Source: Anoxybacillus sp. J5B_2022
Lineage (GTDB): Bacteria; Bacillota; Bacilli; Bacillales; Anoxybacillaceae
Reading direction: 5' to 3'
DNA: 64,000 bases
NCBI RefSeq assembly: GCF_026847645.1
Contig: NZ_JAPSMC010000005.1
Location: 24,212-88,211, forward strand
Position numbers and translations under genes: made by a program. The notes beneath the pieces are model-generated. The model searched no databases. It was given only the letters and a program-made list of their open reading frames with translations, and was not told the origin of the DNA. Positions 11,049 to 19,412 of the stretch are shown in pieces (the stretch's first letter is position 1; every line of letters starts with the position of its first letter).

Positions 11049-11579
11049 ATGACGGTGTCCGTGAACGAAAAAAAAGAGTTCATCCGCTGGTTTTTAAGCC
11101 ATTACCAACTAAAACGGCGCGAGTGTGTCTGGATTTTAAACTACTTAATGAGCCATGACCAATTAATGCAAAAAGTGCATTTCGTGGAGAACGCCCAATA
11201 TTGTCCGCGCGGCATGGTCATGTCAACTCATTGCGTCGATGATGTTCCGTTCCGCTTTTACAAAGAAAACGTGATGACAACCGATGCGGAAAAATCGTTT
11301 CACGATATTCGCCTCAATCGTGACGAAGACATTTACATCCAACTGAACTTCCGAGCTTCTTTTCATTCACCGCAGTACGTTGCCGTGTTAGAGGAAAATC
11401 CGTATGCCCCAAAACAGGCGCAAGTAAACGAAACTGACCAAATATTAGCGGAGCAGTTTTTAGAAAAATCGCTGCATAACTTTCAAAAACAGCGGCTGAT
11501 GAAACTTATCGATGAGGCGTTAGACCGCCAAGACGAACAAGAATTTAAGCGGCTGACCGACCAATTAAGGCGGCTTTAA
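11049..11579 (+). CDS. ypiB: YpiB family protein (UPF0302)
   Basis: 176-residue cytoplasmic protein recognisable by [20 protein letters not shown] and [10 protein letters not shown], hallmarks of the Bacillus YpiB family. Start ATG 11049 follows GGGGGAAGAAG. In B. subtilis the gene stands just before the qcr operon, with ypiA and ypiF as neighbours, as here. The biochemical role is not established from sequence. Confidence 0.88.
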   Translation: MTVSVNEKKEFIRWFLSHYQLKRRECVWILNYLMSHDQLMQKVHFVENAQYCPRGMVMSTHCVDDVPFRFYKENVMTTDAEKSFHDIRLNRDEDIYIQLNFRASFHSPQYVAVLEENPYAPKQAQVNETDQILAEQFLEKSLHNFQKQRLMKLIDEALDRQDEQEFKRLTDQLRRL

Positions 11580-11609
11580 ACCTTGCGCAACGCAAGGTTT
11601 TTCTTTTTT
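11579..11609 (+). terminator. Terminator after ypiB
   Basis: Perfect 9-bp stem AACCTTGCG/CGCAAGGTT with a CAA loop and a T-rich tail TTTCTTTTTT. Confidence 0.85.
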
Positions 11610-11660
11610 CCAAAAATGTGATAGGCTGATTAAGGAACGATGAAAAAGGGGAGAATAGTA

Positions 11661-12116
11661 ATGAAATGGACAGTTCATGACGTTGACATGTATGAAAAAG
11701 AAAAACAGTATATTGACACAGCCGTTCTTCCACTCCTGCCGCTCACTTTTTCCGAACGCGCGAAATTAGTGGCGGCGGATGGAGAGTTTATGCAGCTTAT
11801 AACAAACGAAATCGAGCGACAACTAAAAGGACGGCTTTTTCTTCTTCCATCATTTACATATTTTTTGTCCGAAACGCTTGATGCATGTGTAGAGCGTTTA
11901 AACGATTGGACGCGCGAATTGAAAGAGGCGGGAATGAGCCATGTGTTTTATGTGACAACCGACCAAAAATGGAAAGAAGCGAAACAGGAGTTATCCGGGG
12001 CGCTATTTTTCCTTCCGTCCGTTCCGTTTGAGCATATGGACGAATCGTATAAACAGCAAATCGTACATGAACAAACGTCTAAGCTATTAAACGCGTTTAT
12101 TTCGTGGTGGATGTGA
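11661..12116 (+). CDS. ypiF: YpiF family protein (DUF2487)
   Basis: 151-residue protein starting MKWTVHDVDMYEKEKQYIDT; ATG 11661 has GGGGAGAATAG upstream, so the earlier ATG at 11640 was not used. The family is known only from Bacillales and always sits beside qcrA. No enzymatic motif or membrane segment is evident. It ends about 40 bp before the qcr promoter. Confidence 0.82.
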   Translation: MKWTVHDVDMYEKEKQYIDTAVLPLLPLTFSERAKLVAADGEFMQLITNEIERQLKGRLFLLPSFTYFLSETLDACVERLNDWTRELKEAGMSHVFYVTTDQKWKEAKQELSGALFFLPSVPFEHMDESYKQQIVHEQTSKLLNAFISWWM

Positions 12117-12156
12117 GAATCTTGTCGAAGTGTGAGCGTTTTCATTGACGATTATA

Positions 12157-12185
12157 TTGACCTTGTCCTCATCTTGAGCTATCAT
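12157..12185 (+). promoter_or_regulatory. Probable sigma-A promoter of qcrABC
   Basis: TTGACC (12157-12162), 17-bp spacer, TATCAT (12180-12185). It lies about 75 bp upstream of the qcrA start and just after ypiF, giving a ~65-nt leader. Confidence 0.65.
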
Positions 12186-12260
12186 TAGAATGTCCTAGTT
12201 TTATATGTGTTATACGATTATGTCCGGATGGACTTAAACTTATATAGAGGGGGGAAAATG

Positions 12261-12770
12261 ATGAGCGAGAACAAACACCGTGTATCTAGACGCCAATTTT
12301 TAAACTACACGTTAACGGGTGTAGGCGGATTTATGGCCGCAGGAATTCTCATGCCGATGGTTCGTTTTGCGTTAGACCCAATCTTGAAAGAAGAAGCAGG
12401 GACAGAAATGGTGCCGGTTGCGCAAGTGAAGGATCTCACGACAGAGCCGCAACGCTTCGACTTTAAAGTGAAAGTCAAAGACGCTTGGTATGAGTCAGAA
12501 GAGCCAAAATCGGCATGGGTGTACAAAGATGAGAAAGGCGAGATTATCGCATTATCGCCAATCTGTAAGCATCTCGGCTGTACCGTCAACTGGAATGGCG
12601 ATAAATCGCACCCAAACCAGTTTTTCTGTCCGTGCCACTTCGGCCGTTACACAAAAGACGGTACAAACGTTCCGGGAACGCCGCCACCTGCTCCATTGGA
12701 TCGTTACGAGTACAAAGTAAAAGATGGAAAGTTATATTTAGGTAAAGCGAAACCACGAGGGGAGGCGTAA
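12261..12770 (+). CDS. qcrA: Menaquinol-cytochrome c reductase Rieske iron-sulfur subunit QcrA
   Basis: Rieske [2Fe-2S] subunit of the bc-type complex, transferring electrons from menaquinol to cytochrome c. 169 residues from ATG 12261 (AGGGGGGAA upstream; the ATG at 12258 is an alternative). The N terminus carries SRRQF followed by a hydrophobic segment, resembling a twin-arginine signal anchor. Cluster ligands are C102 and H104 in CKHLGC and C123 and H126 in CPCHFG; C107 and C125 would form the disulfide. First gene of the qcrABC operon. Confidence 0.96.
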   Translation: MSENKHRVSRRQFLNYTLTGVGGFMAAGILMPMVRFALDPILKEEAGTEMVPVAQVKDLTTEPQRFDFKVKVKDAWYESEEPKSAWVYKDEKGEIIALSPICKHLGCTVNWNGDKSHPNQFFCPCHFGRYTKDGTNVPGTPPPAPLDRYEYKVKDGKLYLGKAKPRGEA

Positions 12771-12773
12771 TAC

Positions 12774-13448
12774 GTGCTAAATAAGATTTATGACTGGGTG
12801 GACGAACGTCTAGATATTACGCCTTTGTGGCGAGATATCGCTGACCATGAAGTTCCGGAGCATGTGAACCCAGCACATCATTTTTCGGCGTTCGTTTACT
12901 GCTTTGGCGGGTTAACTTTTTTTGTCACCGTCATTCAAATTTTGTCCGGAATGTTTTTAACGATGTACTATGTTCCGGATATTAAAAACGCTTGGGAATC
13001 GGTGTATTACTTACAAAACGAAGTGGCCTTCGGTCAAATTGTGCGCGGTATGCATCACTGGGGAGCAAGTCTTGTCATCGTCATGATGTTTTTACATACG
13101 TTGCGCGTCTTTTTCCAAGGGGCATACAAAAAACCACGTGAATTAAACTGGATCGTCGGCGTATTAATTTTCATGGTTATGATGGGACTTGGATTTACAG
13201 GGTACTTATTGCCTTGGGATATGAAAGCGCTATTCGCGACAAAAGTAGGTTTGCAAATCGCAGAGGCAACCCCTGTCATCGGCACAGCGGTGAAAACGTT
13301 GTTAGCGGGTCACCAAGAAATCGTCGGTGCCCAAACGTTAACGCGCTTCTTTGCGATTCACGTCTTCTTCTTGCCAGGTGCATTGCTTGGCTTAATGGCA
13401 GCGCACTTCTTAATGATTCGCAAACAAGGAATTTCTGGTCCACTGTAA
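12774..13448 (+). CDS. qcrB: Cytochrome b6-type subunit QcrB
   Basis: 224-residue b6-type cytochrome b with four membrane helices, corresponding to the N-terminal half of mitochondrial cytochrome b. Two histidine pairs for the b haems are visible, one in MHHWGASL/FLHTLRVF and the other in FAIHVFFLPG/MAAHFLMIRK. A Cys in YCFGG near residue 43 corresponds to the covalent haem site of b6-type proteins. GTG start 12774 lies 3 nt after qcrA, with GGGGAGG just upstream. Confidence 0.95.
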   Translation: MLNKIYDWVDERLDITPLWRDIADHEVPEHVNPAHHFSAFVYCFGGLTFFVTVIQILSGMFLTMYYVPDIKNAWESVYYLQNEVAFGQIVRGMHHWGASLVIVMMFLHTLRVFFQGAYKKPRELNWIVGVLIFMVMMGLGFTGYLLPWDMKALFATKVGLQIAEATPVIGTAVKTLLAGHQEIVGAQTLTRFFAIHVFFLPGALLGLMAAHFLMIRKQGISGPL

Positions 13449-13493
13449 AATGTACGGCTGTTTAGTTTATGAGACAAAGGAGGGAAACATGGT

Positions 13494-14261
13494 ATGCATC
13501 GCGGAAAAGGGATGAAATTTGTCGGCGATTCCCGCGTTTCTGCCGTGAGAAAGCCGAATATCCCGAAAGATTATTCGGAATATCCGGGAAAAACAGAAGC
13601 GTTTTGGCCGAACTTCTTGCTGAAGGAATGGATGGTTGGGTCCGTCTTTTTAGTCGGTTTCCTATCTTTAACCGTTGCTCACCCATCTCCGTTAGAGCGT
13701 GTCGCTGACCCAACAGATACGTCATATATTCCGCTTCCAGACTGGTATTTCTTATTTTTATACCAATTGCTGAAATACTCATACGCTTCAGGTCCTTATA
13801 CGGTGATCGGGGCGATCGTCATTCCAGGCCTTGCGTTCGGAGCGTTGTTGCTCGCACCGTTTTTAGATCGCGGGCCGGAGCGTCGTCCAACGAAGCGTCC
13901 GGTAGCGGTTGGCATGATGTTATTGACGCTTGCGGCGATGATTTTCTTAACGTGGCAATCGGTTGTGACACACGACTGGAAAAAAGCAGCTGAGCAAGGA
14001 AAAATTCGCGCTCAAGTTGAAGTTGACAAAAATGCGGAAGGCTATAAAATTGCACAAGCGAATACGTGTATTACTTGTCATGGTGAAAACTTATCGGGCG
14101 GACCGGCTGCACCGTCGCTTGTTGGTACAGGATTAAAGCCTGAAGAGATCGCTAAAATTGCGAGAAACGGTAAAGGGAACATGCCACCAGGTGTTTTCAA
14201 AGGTACAGATGAAGAGTTGAAAAAGCTTTCTGAATTTATCGCTGGATTAAAAGCGAAGTAA
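13494..14261 (+). CDS. qcrC: Menaquinol-cytochrome c reductase subunit QcrC (subunit IV fused to cytochrome c)
   Basis: 255-residue fusion of a subunit-IV-like membrane part with a C-terminal cytochrome c domain, the Bacillus type of bc complex. The PDWY quinol-site motif is at residues 82-85, and the haem c attachment CITCH is at 192-196 with a likely distal Met in NMPPG. ATG 13494 follows AAAGGAGGG; a nearby ATG at 13489 is in another frame and stops after a few codons. Last gene of the operon. Confidence 0.96.
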   Translation: MHRGKGMKFVGDSRVSAVRKPNIPKDYSEYPGKTEAFWPNFLLKEWMVGSVFLVGFLSLTVAHPSPLERVADPTDTSYIPLPDWYFLFLYQLLKYSYASGPYTVIGAIVIPGLAFGALLLAPFLDRGPERRPTKRPVAVGMMLLTLAAMIFLTWQSVVTHDWKKAAEQGKIRAQVEVDKNAEGYKIAQANTCITCHGENLSGGPAAPSLVGTGLKPEEIAKIARNGKGNMPPGVFKGTDEELKKLSEFIAGLKAK

Positions 14262-14277
14262 TCAACACAACAGGAAA

Positions 14278-14310
14278 GAAGCTGGCTATTGTTAGTCAGC
14301 TTTTTTCTTT
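14278..14310 (+). terminator. Terminator of qcrABC
   Basis: Stem AAGCTGGCTA/TTAGTCAGCTT with T6CTTT tail, 16 nt after the qcrC stop. Confidence 0.8.
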
Positions 14311-14318
14311 ACACAATA

Positions 14319-14439
14319 TATATAAGTTGCAATAAAGAATTTCCGATTTTTCGTTTCCGTTTTCATCTAAATACAAACCGATATGATATAACGTGGTGAA
14401 GTGATCCGCTGGATGTAAAACAAAATTTCAACTTATATA
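14319..14439 (+). repeat. MITE-like repeat, copy 1
   Basis: An element bounded by perfect 11-bp terminal inverted repeats TATATAAGTTG/CAACTTATATA. Its core 14321-14437 is the reverse complement of 35611-35726, with about five differences and one 1-nt indel over 117 bp. It has no coding capacity, lies in the gap between qcrC and ypjA, and ends 15 nt before the ypjA start codon, so it could supply or alter that gene's leader. Confidence 0.82.
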
Positions 14440-14454
14440 GAAAGTAGGTGCCAT

Positions 14455-15048
14455 ATGAAGTGGATATTTTCTTTGCTTGCTCACCGTACCATCCTTTGGG
14501 TGTTGCTTGTTGCGAACATCGCTGGTACGATTTACGGATACGTATGGTACGGCCAACAACTTGCAGAAACACCGGCCAAATTTTTATTGTTTGTACCTGA
14601 TAGTCCAACGGCTAGCTTATTTTTTGTATTCGTTTTGCTCGCCTTTTTATTGAACAGAAATTGGCCGCTATTGGAAGCACTGGCGGTGGTGACATTGTTT
14701 AAATACGGAATCTGGGCCGTTGTAATGAATTTATTAGTTTGGAAAGTAACAGGCACGCTTGACTGGGTGGGATGGATGTTAATTCTCTCTCACAGTGCAA
14801 TGGCGATTGAAGGGCTGCTGTACACCCCGTTTTATCGCATGAAAGGCTGGCATTTAGCGCTTGCGGCTGTGTGGACGTTGCACAACGATGTCATTGATTA
14901 CGTATTTCGCATGATGCCGCGCTACAGCATGCTCGACCAATACGTTCCGCAAATCGGCTATTTTACGTTTTGGCTAAGCATCGCTTCTATCACGGTCGCT
15001 TATGTTTTGTGCGTCAAAGAAAACCGGCTGCAAATTCCATTGAAATGA
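14455..15048 (+). CDS. ypjA: YpjA family membrane protein (DUF1405)
   Basis: 197-residue integral membrane protein with about six hydrophobic helices (for example FSLLAHRTILWVLLVANIAG and LFFVFVLLAFLL). Start ATG 14455 with GTAGGTG upstream. It is in the B. subtilis order qcrABC-ypjA-ypjB. Function is unknown; the sequence shows only a polytopic membrane protein. A MITE-like repeat occupies the upstream region, so its promoter may differ from that in relatives. Confidence 0.86.
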   Translation: MKWIFSLLAHRTILWVLLVANIAGTIYGYVWYGQQLAETPAKFLLFVPDSPTASLFFVFVLLAFLLNRNWPLLEALAVVTLFKYGIWAVVMNLLVWKVTGTLDWVGWMLILSHSAMAIEGLLYTPFYRMKGWHLALAAVWTLHNDVIDYVFRMMPRYSMLDQYVPQIGYFTFWLSIASITVAYVLCVKENRLQIPLK

Positions 15049-15107
15049 TGGTCTAACCTTGTCCATCTCCTCATACATTGGTAGTAGTTAGCGGAGGAGG
15101 GACGAGA

Positions 15108-15896
15108 ATGGGGCGAATCGCGATTTTATTGATAATTATCATCATTTATGTATTTCCATCGGCCGCCTATGCCACACATCATGAAGATAGCTGGCAGCGG
15201 CTTGATAAAATTTCTGATGAAGCGTTGCAACTGGCGAAAAACAAGCGGTTTGAAGAAGCAAAAGAAGTGTTGGATTATTTTGCAAATGAATTTTTCAAAT
15301 TGAACGCGCGAGAGCGGCTCCAATCGATGGATGAGCTTCGCGCGATTACAGTGACGCACGAAAAGGCGTTAAAAACGATTACCGCCTCGACATTGCCGGC
15401 TGAGGAGCGCATTGATCAAGTAGCGCAGTTTCGGCTTGTCATTGATGCGATTCGCTCCGATTACCAACCGATTTGGACGGAGATGGAACAAGCGGTGATG
15501 GGAGCGTTGCAGCAATTAGAAGATGCCGTGAAAAAAGGCGACAACAATCACTTTCCAACAGCGTTAGCAAAATTTTTACATGAGTACGAAATCATTGAGC
15601 CAAGCGTCAAAATCGACGTCACACCAGAGCGAGCGAAAAAAGTCGATACGGATATTGCGAATCTTCAGACCGAGCAATTCCAAGCGCTTCCACAAGCGAA
15701 GCAAATCGAAATATTAGCGCAAACGAAAGCGGATGTAGAGGCACTTTTTGCCGATGTGAAAAAAGACGAAGCGGACCCGTCGCTATGGTGGGTCATGATC
15801 TCGACAGGCGGCATCATTGTCGCGACGCTAACGTACGTCGGCTTTCGCAAATACCGTGGAGAAAAACAAAAAACGCACGCGCGGGAAAAAGAATAA
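15108..15896 (+). CDS. ypjB: Sporulation-associated protein YpjB
   Basis: 262-residue exported or membrane-anchored protein: an N-terminal signal peptide (MGRIAILLIIIIIYVF then PSAAYA), a long helical extracytoplasmic part, and a C-terminal membrane helix (WWVMISTGGIIVATLTYVG) with a basic tail. ATG 15108 follows GGAGGAGGGACG. The family is annotated as sporulation protein YpjB in Bacillus. The last ~90 bp (15806-15896) occur again at 17124-17213 beyond the Rpn gene, so the current 3' end may have come with that insertion. Confidence 0.87.
   Translation: MGRIAILLIIIIIYVFPSAAYATHHEDSWQRLDKISDEALQLAKNKRFEEAKEVLDYFANEFFKLNARERLQSMDELRAITVTHEKALKTITASTLPAEERIDQVAQFRLVIDAIRSDYQPIWTEMEQAVMGALQQLEDAVKKGDNNHFPTALAKFLHEYEIIEPSVKIDVTPERAKKVDTDIANLQTEQFQALPQAKQIEILAQTKADVEALFADVKKDEADPSLWWVMISTGGIIVATLTYVGFRKYRGEKQKTHAREKE
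15806..15896 (+). repeat. Direct repeat A: 3' end of ypjB
   Basis: Encodes the last ~30 residues of YpjB. The first 38 bp (15806-15843) are identical to 17124-17161. The rest matches with scattered, partly synonymous changes, including a shared 17-bp block GTGGAGAAAAACAAAAA. Confidence 0.9.
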
Positions 15897-15941
15897 GGGT
15901 TGTCCCAAGCGGGGAGGTTTACGAAAACTTACGGAAGCAAG

Positions 15942-15961
15942 CCCCTGCTTTTAAGTACGGG
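15942..15961 (+). other. Solo IS200/IS605-type right-end hairpin
   Basis: CCCCTGCTT-tt-AAGTACGGG followed by AGAAA has the shape of the subterminal hairpin that closes IS200/IS605 elements (compare 31619-31640 and 33889-33910). No transposase gene is attached. It lies at the left edge of the Rpn insertion. Confidence 0.45.
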
Positions 15962-15991
15962 AGAAAATGCTATATTGTATAAGGCAATGAG

Positions 15992-16030
15992 AAAAGGTGC
16001 CCAATCTTTTTGGGACGCCTTTTTGTTTTC
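15992..16030 (+). terminator. Probable terminator downstream of ypjB
   Basis: AAAGGTGCCCA...TTGGGACGCCTTTTTGTTTT imperfect stem with T-tract. The 320-nt gap 15897-16216 otherwise contains only the solo IS hairpin and AT-rich sequence. Confidence 0.6.
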
Positions 16031-16216
16031 TGTTTCGAGAAAACGTTCTTTTCTGCTAAAATTCATTTTTCCCTTCACAAATCCTCACCCCTGCTGCTTT
16101 TTTCGCCTATTTTTGCGAAAAGAGTGTCACAAAATTCAATTTTCTGCAGTTGCATTTCCCTTATTTCCCGAGTGTAATCAAATTGTATCGGAATATTTTG
16201 CGAAAGGATGAGGTTC

Positions 16217-17110
16217 GTGCAGTATCTTGATTTAAAAATGGATTTTATGTTTAAACAGCTGTTTGGTCACCCAAGCCGCAAGTCGATTACGATGGCGTTT
16301 TTAAACGCACTTTTGCGTCGAACAGGAGATGACCGTATCGTCGATGTCCAGTTTGAAAACACCGAGCTCACGAAAGAAACGGAAGACGGAAAAACAGGGC
16401 GGTTAGATGTCATCGTTCGGACGAATCGCGGCGAGCGTATTCACGTCGAAATTCAAATTATTCCGCAATATGGCATGCCAGAACGGCTATTGTATTACTG
16501 GGCGCGGTTGTTTTCGTCTTCGTTATCGAAAGGAGAACGGTACGATACCCTTTCCCCGACGATTATGATTGCCATCCTCAACTACCCACTTTTTCCGCAT
16601 GAAACGGACCGCTTTCATACGATATTCCACCTCCGCGAAGACGAAGAGCAATTTCTTTGGAGCTCTCACCTTGAATTCCATGTACTCGACTTGTCACAAT
16701 TTATGGTAAAATGGAAGAAATACCGTCGAGAAATAAAACAGTCACCGGAATGGCCATGGCTAACGATGTTGTCCGCAGTGGATAGCCGATCAAAGAAGGT
16801 GGATGAGGAAATGGTTCGCGAATTGGAGGGAGTCGCGATGACAGAACAAGAAATTTTAGAAGCGCTAGAAGAGTGGCAAAATTTAAGCGTCGATCCAGAA
16901 AACCGCTATGCCTACGAGATGCGATTGAAGTGGCTGCTCGATCAACTTTCAAACATTCGTGGCAGTCGGGAGGAAGGATGGAAGGAAGGACGAGAACAAG
17001 GCATAAAAGAAGCAGTAAGAAAAATGAGCGAAAAAGGCATGAGTGTAGCGGAAATTGCTAATATACTTGATATGAAAGAAGCGGAAGTACGTGAGCGATT
17101 GAAAGATTAG
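16217..17110 (+). CDS. Rpn family PD-(D/E)XK nuclease / putative transposase
   Basis: 297-residue protein of the Rpn (recombination-promoting nuclease, formerly transposase_31) family. N-terminal LDLKMDFMFKQLFG is the family signature; the PD-(D/E)XK core is seen as GRLDVIV...RIHVEIQI, supplying D, E and Q. The C terminus has a charged linker (EEGWKEGREQGIKEA) and a short helix-turn-helix-like tail, again typical. GTG 16217 was preferred over ATG 16208 because AAAGG lies about 10 nt upstream of it. The gene is absent from the standard ypjB-ypjC order and is flanked by a duplication of the ypjB tail, so it is clearly inserted. Confidence 0.88.
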   Translation: MQYLDLKMDFMFKQLFGHPSRKSITMAFLNALLRRTGDDRIVDVQFENTELTKETEDGKTGRLDVIVRTNRGERIHVEIQIIPQYGMPERLLYYWARLFSSSLSKGERYDTLSPTIMIAILNYPLFPHETDRFHTIFHLREDEEQFLWSSHLEFHVLDLSQFMVKWKKYRREIKQSPEWPWLTMLSAVDSRSKKVDEEMVRELEGVAMTEQEILEALEEWQNLSVDPENRYAYEMRLKWLLDQLSNIRGSREEGWKEGREQGIKEAVRKMSEKGMSVAEIANILDMKEAEVRERLKD

Positions 17111-17123
17111 TCTTGATTTTGAG

Positions 17124-17213
17124 AGGCGGCATCATTGTCGCGACGCTAACGTACGTCGGCTGGCGAAAATATCGTGGAGAAAAACAAAAAGCTCGTTCAC
17201 ACGAAAAACAATG
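17124..17213 (+). repeat. Direct repeat B: displaced 3' end of ypjB
   Basis: Reads as the last ~30 codons of ypjB (GGIIVATLTYVGWRKYRGE, then a lysine-rich tail and TGA) but has no start. It lies against the terminator shared with ypjC, so it is probably the original ypjB end, cut off by the Rpn insertion. Confidence 0.85.
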
Positions 17214-17220
17214 AAAATGA

Positions 17221-17247
17221 AGGGGCTGATTGCATCACTCAGCCCCT
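17221..17247. terminator. Bidirectional terminator between the ypjB remnant and ypjC
   Basis: Perfect 9-bp stem AGGGGCTGA/TCAGCCCCT between convergent genes; TTTC follows on the plus strand and TCATTTTCAT on the minus strand. Confidence 0.75.
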
Positions 17248-17251
17248 TTCA

Positions 17252-18127
17252 TCATGATGGATCGATCGGCTGTTTGTTTTCGTCAAGGGTAAACCCTTCG
17301 CCAAGCACGTCATGGACGTCAGTGACGGCGACGAACGCATGCGGGTCAACGGAAGTAATGACGGTTTTTAAGCGCGGCAATTCGTTTTTCGCCACGACGC
17401 AGTAAAGAACGTCCCGCTCACGATTAGTGTACGACCCCCGCCCCTTTAATACGGTCACTCCGCGCTCCATTTCCGTTAAGATTTTCTGGGCAATTTGTTC
17501 GCTTTTCTCCGAAATAATCGTCGCCCCTTTTGCCGCATATCCGCCTTCTTGCATAAAATCAATGACCCGTGCGGCGACAAATACCGCTACAAGCGTATAC
17601 ATCGCTTCTCGATACGAAAGATACAAAAGAAGCGATAACGTAATGACGACGGCATCAAACGCAAACATCGTTTTCCCCATGCTAATTCCTTTGTATTTGT
17701 AGACGAGTCTTGCAATAATATCAACCCCACCGGTCGTTCCACCATAACGGAAAATAATCCCAAGTCCAATCCCGACAAATACGCCTGCAAATAGGGCGGC
17801 AAGCGTCAAGTCATGCTTGAGCGGCATGTGAATCGCAAACCGTTGGAAAATCCAAAGAAACACCGACAGCCCAACCGTTCCAATGACCGTGTAGAAAAAC
17901 GATTGGCGGCCGAGCAATTTCCAGCCGAGAAAAAAAAGCGGAATGTTTAACGCTAAGTTTGTAAACGACGGGTCCATGCCGAACAAAAAATAAAGAAGAA
18001 GTGTGATGCCTGTAATCCCGCCTTCCGCTAAGTTGTTTTGCATATTAAAGTGAACGAGTCCAAACGCGAAAATCGCCGCGCCCAATAAAATAAACGCGAT
18101 ATTTTTTATTTTTAACCCAAAAACCAT
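17252..18127 (-). CDS. ypjC: YitT family membrane protein YpjC
   Basis: 291-residue protein from the ATG at 18127, preceded on its strand by GGAGGTGGCGT. The N-terminal two thirds is a five- to six-helix membrane domain (IAFILLGAAIFAFGLVHF, GVFVGIGLGIIFRYGGTTGG), and the C-terminal ~90 residues form the soluble DUF2179 domain (GVTVLKGRGSYTNRERDVLYCVV region). YitT-family proteins are conserved in Bacillales with unproven transport role. It is transcribed against its neighbours. Confidence 0.9.
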   Translation of the reverse strand: MVFGLKIKNIAFILLGAAIFAFGLVHFNMQNNLAEGGITGITLLLYFLFGMDPSFTNLALNIPLFFLGWKLLGRQSFFYTVIGTVGLSVFLWIFQRFAIHMPLKHDLTLAALFAGVFVGIGLGIIFRYGGTTGGVDIIARLVYKYKGISMGKTMFAFDAVVITLSLLLYLSYREAMYTLVAVFVAARVIDFMQEGGYAAKGATIISEKSEQIAQKILTEMERGVTVLKGRGSYTNRERDVLYCVVAKNELPRLKTVITSVDPHAFVAVTDVHDVLGEGFTLDENKQPIDPS

Positions 18128-18258
18128 ACGCCACCTCCGCTCGATAATAGTCAGCGCCTTCATTATAGAGGAAGTTGTCCGTTTCGGCAATGCAGGAGAA
18201 AAATATTTGTCAAAACCGCTGTGATTCGCTAACATGAAAGCATGAGAGGTGACGCTTT

Positions 18259-18594
18259 GTGGCAGAAAAAACGATCAAACAAGTACAACAAGAAGTCGAT
18301 GCATACATAAGCCAATTTAAAGAAGGATATTTTAGCCCGTTAGCGATGCTCGCACGATTAACGGAAGAACTAGGCGAACTCGCAGGGGAAGTCAATCATT
18401 ATTACGGCGAAAAGCCAAAAAAGAAAACGGAAAAAGAAAAAACAATCGAAGAGGAGCTAGGTGATTTATTGTTTGTCCTTATTTGTTTTGCCAATTCGCT
18501 TCATATCGATTTGCAAGAAGCGCACGATTCCGTGATGGAAAAGTTTCGCACGCGCGATGAACACCGTTGGACAAGAAAGGATGGGAACGAATGA
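18259..18594 (+). CDS. ypjD: MazG-type nucleotide pyrophosphohydrolase YpjD
   Basis: 111-residue all-alpha NTP pyrophosphohydrolase. The metal-binding acidic motif EELGELAGE and the later EEELGDLLF are the EExxE...ExxD pattern of MazG/dUTPase-like enzymes, which hydrolyse non-canonical NTPs. GTG start 18259 with GAGAGGTGACG upstream. It shares ATGA with dapB, as in B. subtilis. Confidence 0.9.
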   Translation: MAEKTIKQVQQEVDAYISQFKEGYFSPLAMLARLTEELGELAGEVNHYYGEKPKKKTEKEKTIEEELGDLLFVLICFANSLHIDLQEAHDSVMEKFRTRDEHRWTRKDGNE

Positions 18595-19391
18595 ACCAAA
18601 TTAAAGTAGCAATCGCCGGGCCGCGCGGACGCATGGGAAGAGAAGCGGTTGCGTTAGTACATCAGACAGAGCATTTTGCACTAGTCGCCGTCATTGACCG
18701 GAAACATGACGGGAAAGATTTAGCCGAACTAGACGGCTTTTCCGGCATTCATGCGCCGATTTATACCGACATCGAACGTTGTTTTCAAGAAACAAAACCA
18801 GATGTCCTTATTGATTTAACGACGCCAGAAAGCGGGAAATACCACACCGAACTTGCCTTGCAATACGGCGTTCGCCCCGTCGTCGGAACGACAGGATTTA
18901 CAGAAGACGATATTGAGCGGCTAACGAAGCTTGCCGAGGAAAAAGGGATTGGCGCGATTATTGCCCCGAACTTTGCGATTGGTGCGATTTTAATGATGAA
19001 GTTCGCACAAATGGCAGCGAAATATTTTCAAGATGTCGAAATTATTGAGTTACATCACGACCAAAAGCTTGACGCGCCATCGGGGACGGCGGTGAAAACG
19101 GCGCAATTAATTGCGGACATACGCCCGCCGAAAAAACAAGGGCATCCGGATGAAAAAGAAACGTTAAAAGGAGCGCGTGGCGCGGAATACGATGGCATTC
19201 GCATTCATAGCGTTCGCTTACCAGGGTTCGTCGCCCATCAAGAGGTGATTTTTGGCGGCAATGGACAAGCGTTAACGATTCGCCACGATTCGTTCCACCG
19301 CGGATCGTTTATGTCCGGTGTCAAATTATCGGTGGAAACAGTGATGAAGCTGCAAACGCTTGTGTACGGGCTCGAACATATTATCGAATGA
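18591..19391 (+). CDS. dapB: 4-hydroxy-tetrahydrodipicolinate reductase DapB
   Basis: Reduces hydroxytetrahydrodipicolinate in lysine and diaminopimelate synthesis, feeding peptidoglycan and spore dipicolinate. 266 residues. N-terminal nucleotide motif [22 protein letters not shown], the catalytic [15 protein letters not shown] segment and [11 protein letters not shown] near the end are all present. ATG overlaps the ypjD stop by 4 nt; mgsA follows after 21 nt. Confidence 0.96.
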   Translation: MNQIKVAIAGPRGRMGREAVALVHQTEHFALVAVIDRKHDGKDLAELDGFSGIHAPIYTDIERCFQETKPDVLIDLTTPESGKYHTELALQYGVRPVVGTTGFTEDDIERLTKLAEEKGIGAIIAPNFAIGAILMMKFAQMAAKYFQDVEIIELHHDQKLDAPSGTAVKTAQLIADIRPPKKQGHPDEKETLKGARGAEYDGIRIHSVRLPGFVAHQEVIFGGNGQALTIRHDSFHRGSFMSGVKLSVETVMKLQTLVYGLEHIIE

Positions 19392-19412
19392 AAAGTGAAG
19401 CGGGGGATAGTG

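Noticed and set aside
12237..12251. AACTTATATAG before qcrA, resembling the MITE end
   Set aside because: Only about 10 bp match and no second end or internal MITE sequence lies nearby; probably chance in AT-rich DNA.
15900..16211. 104-codon open frame between ypjB and the Rpn gene
   Set aside because: Crosses the solo IS hairpin and a terminator, low-quality composition, no ribosome site; treated as non-coding.
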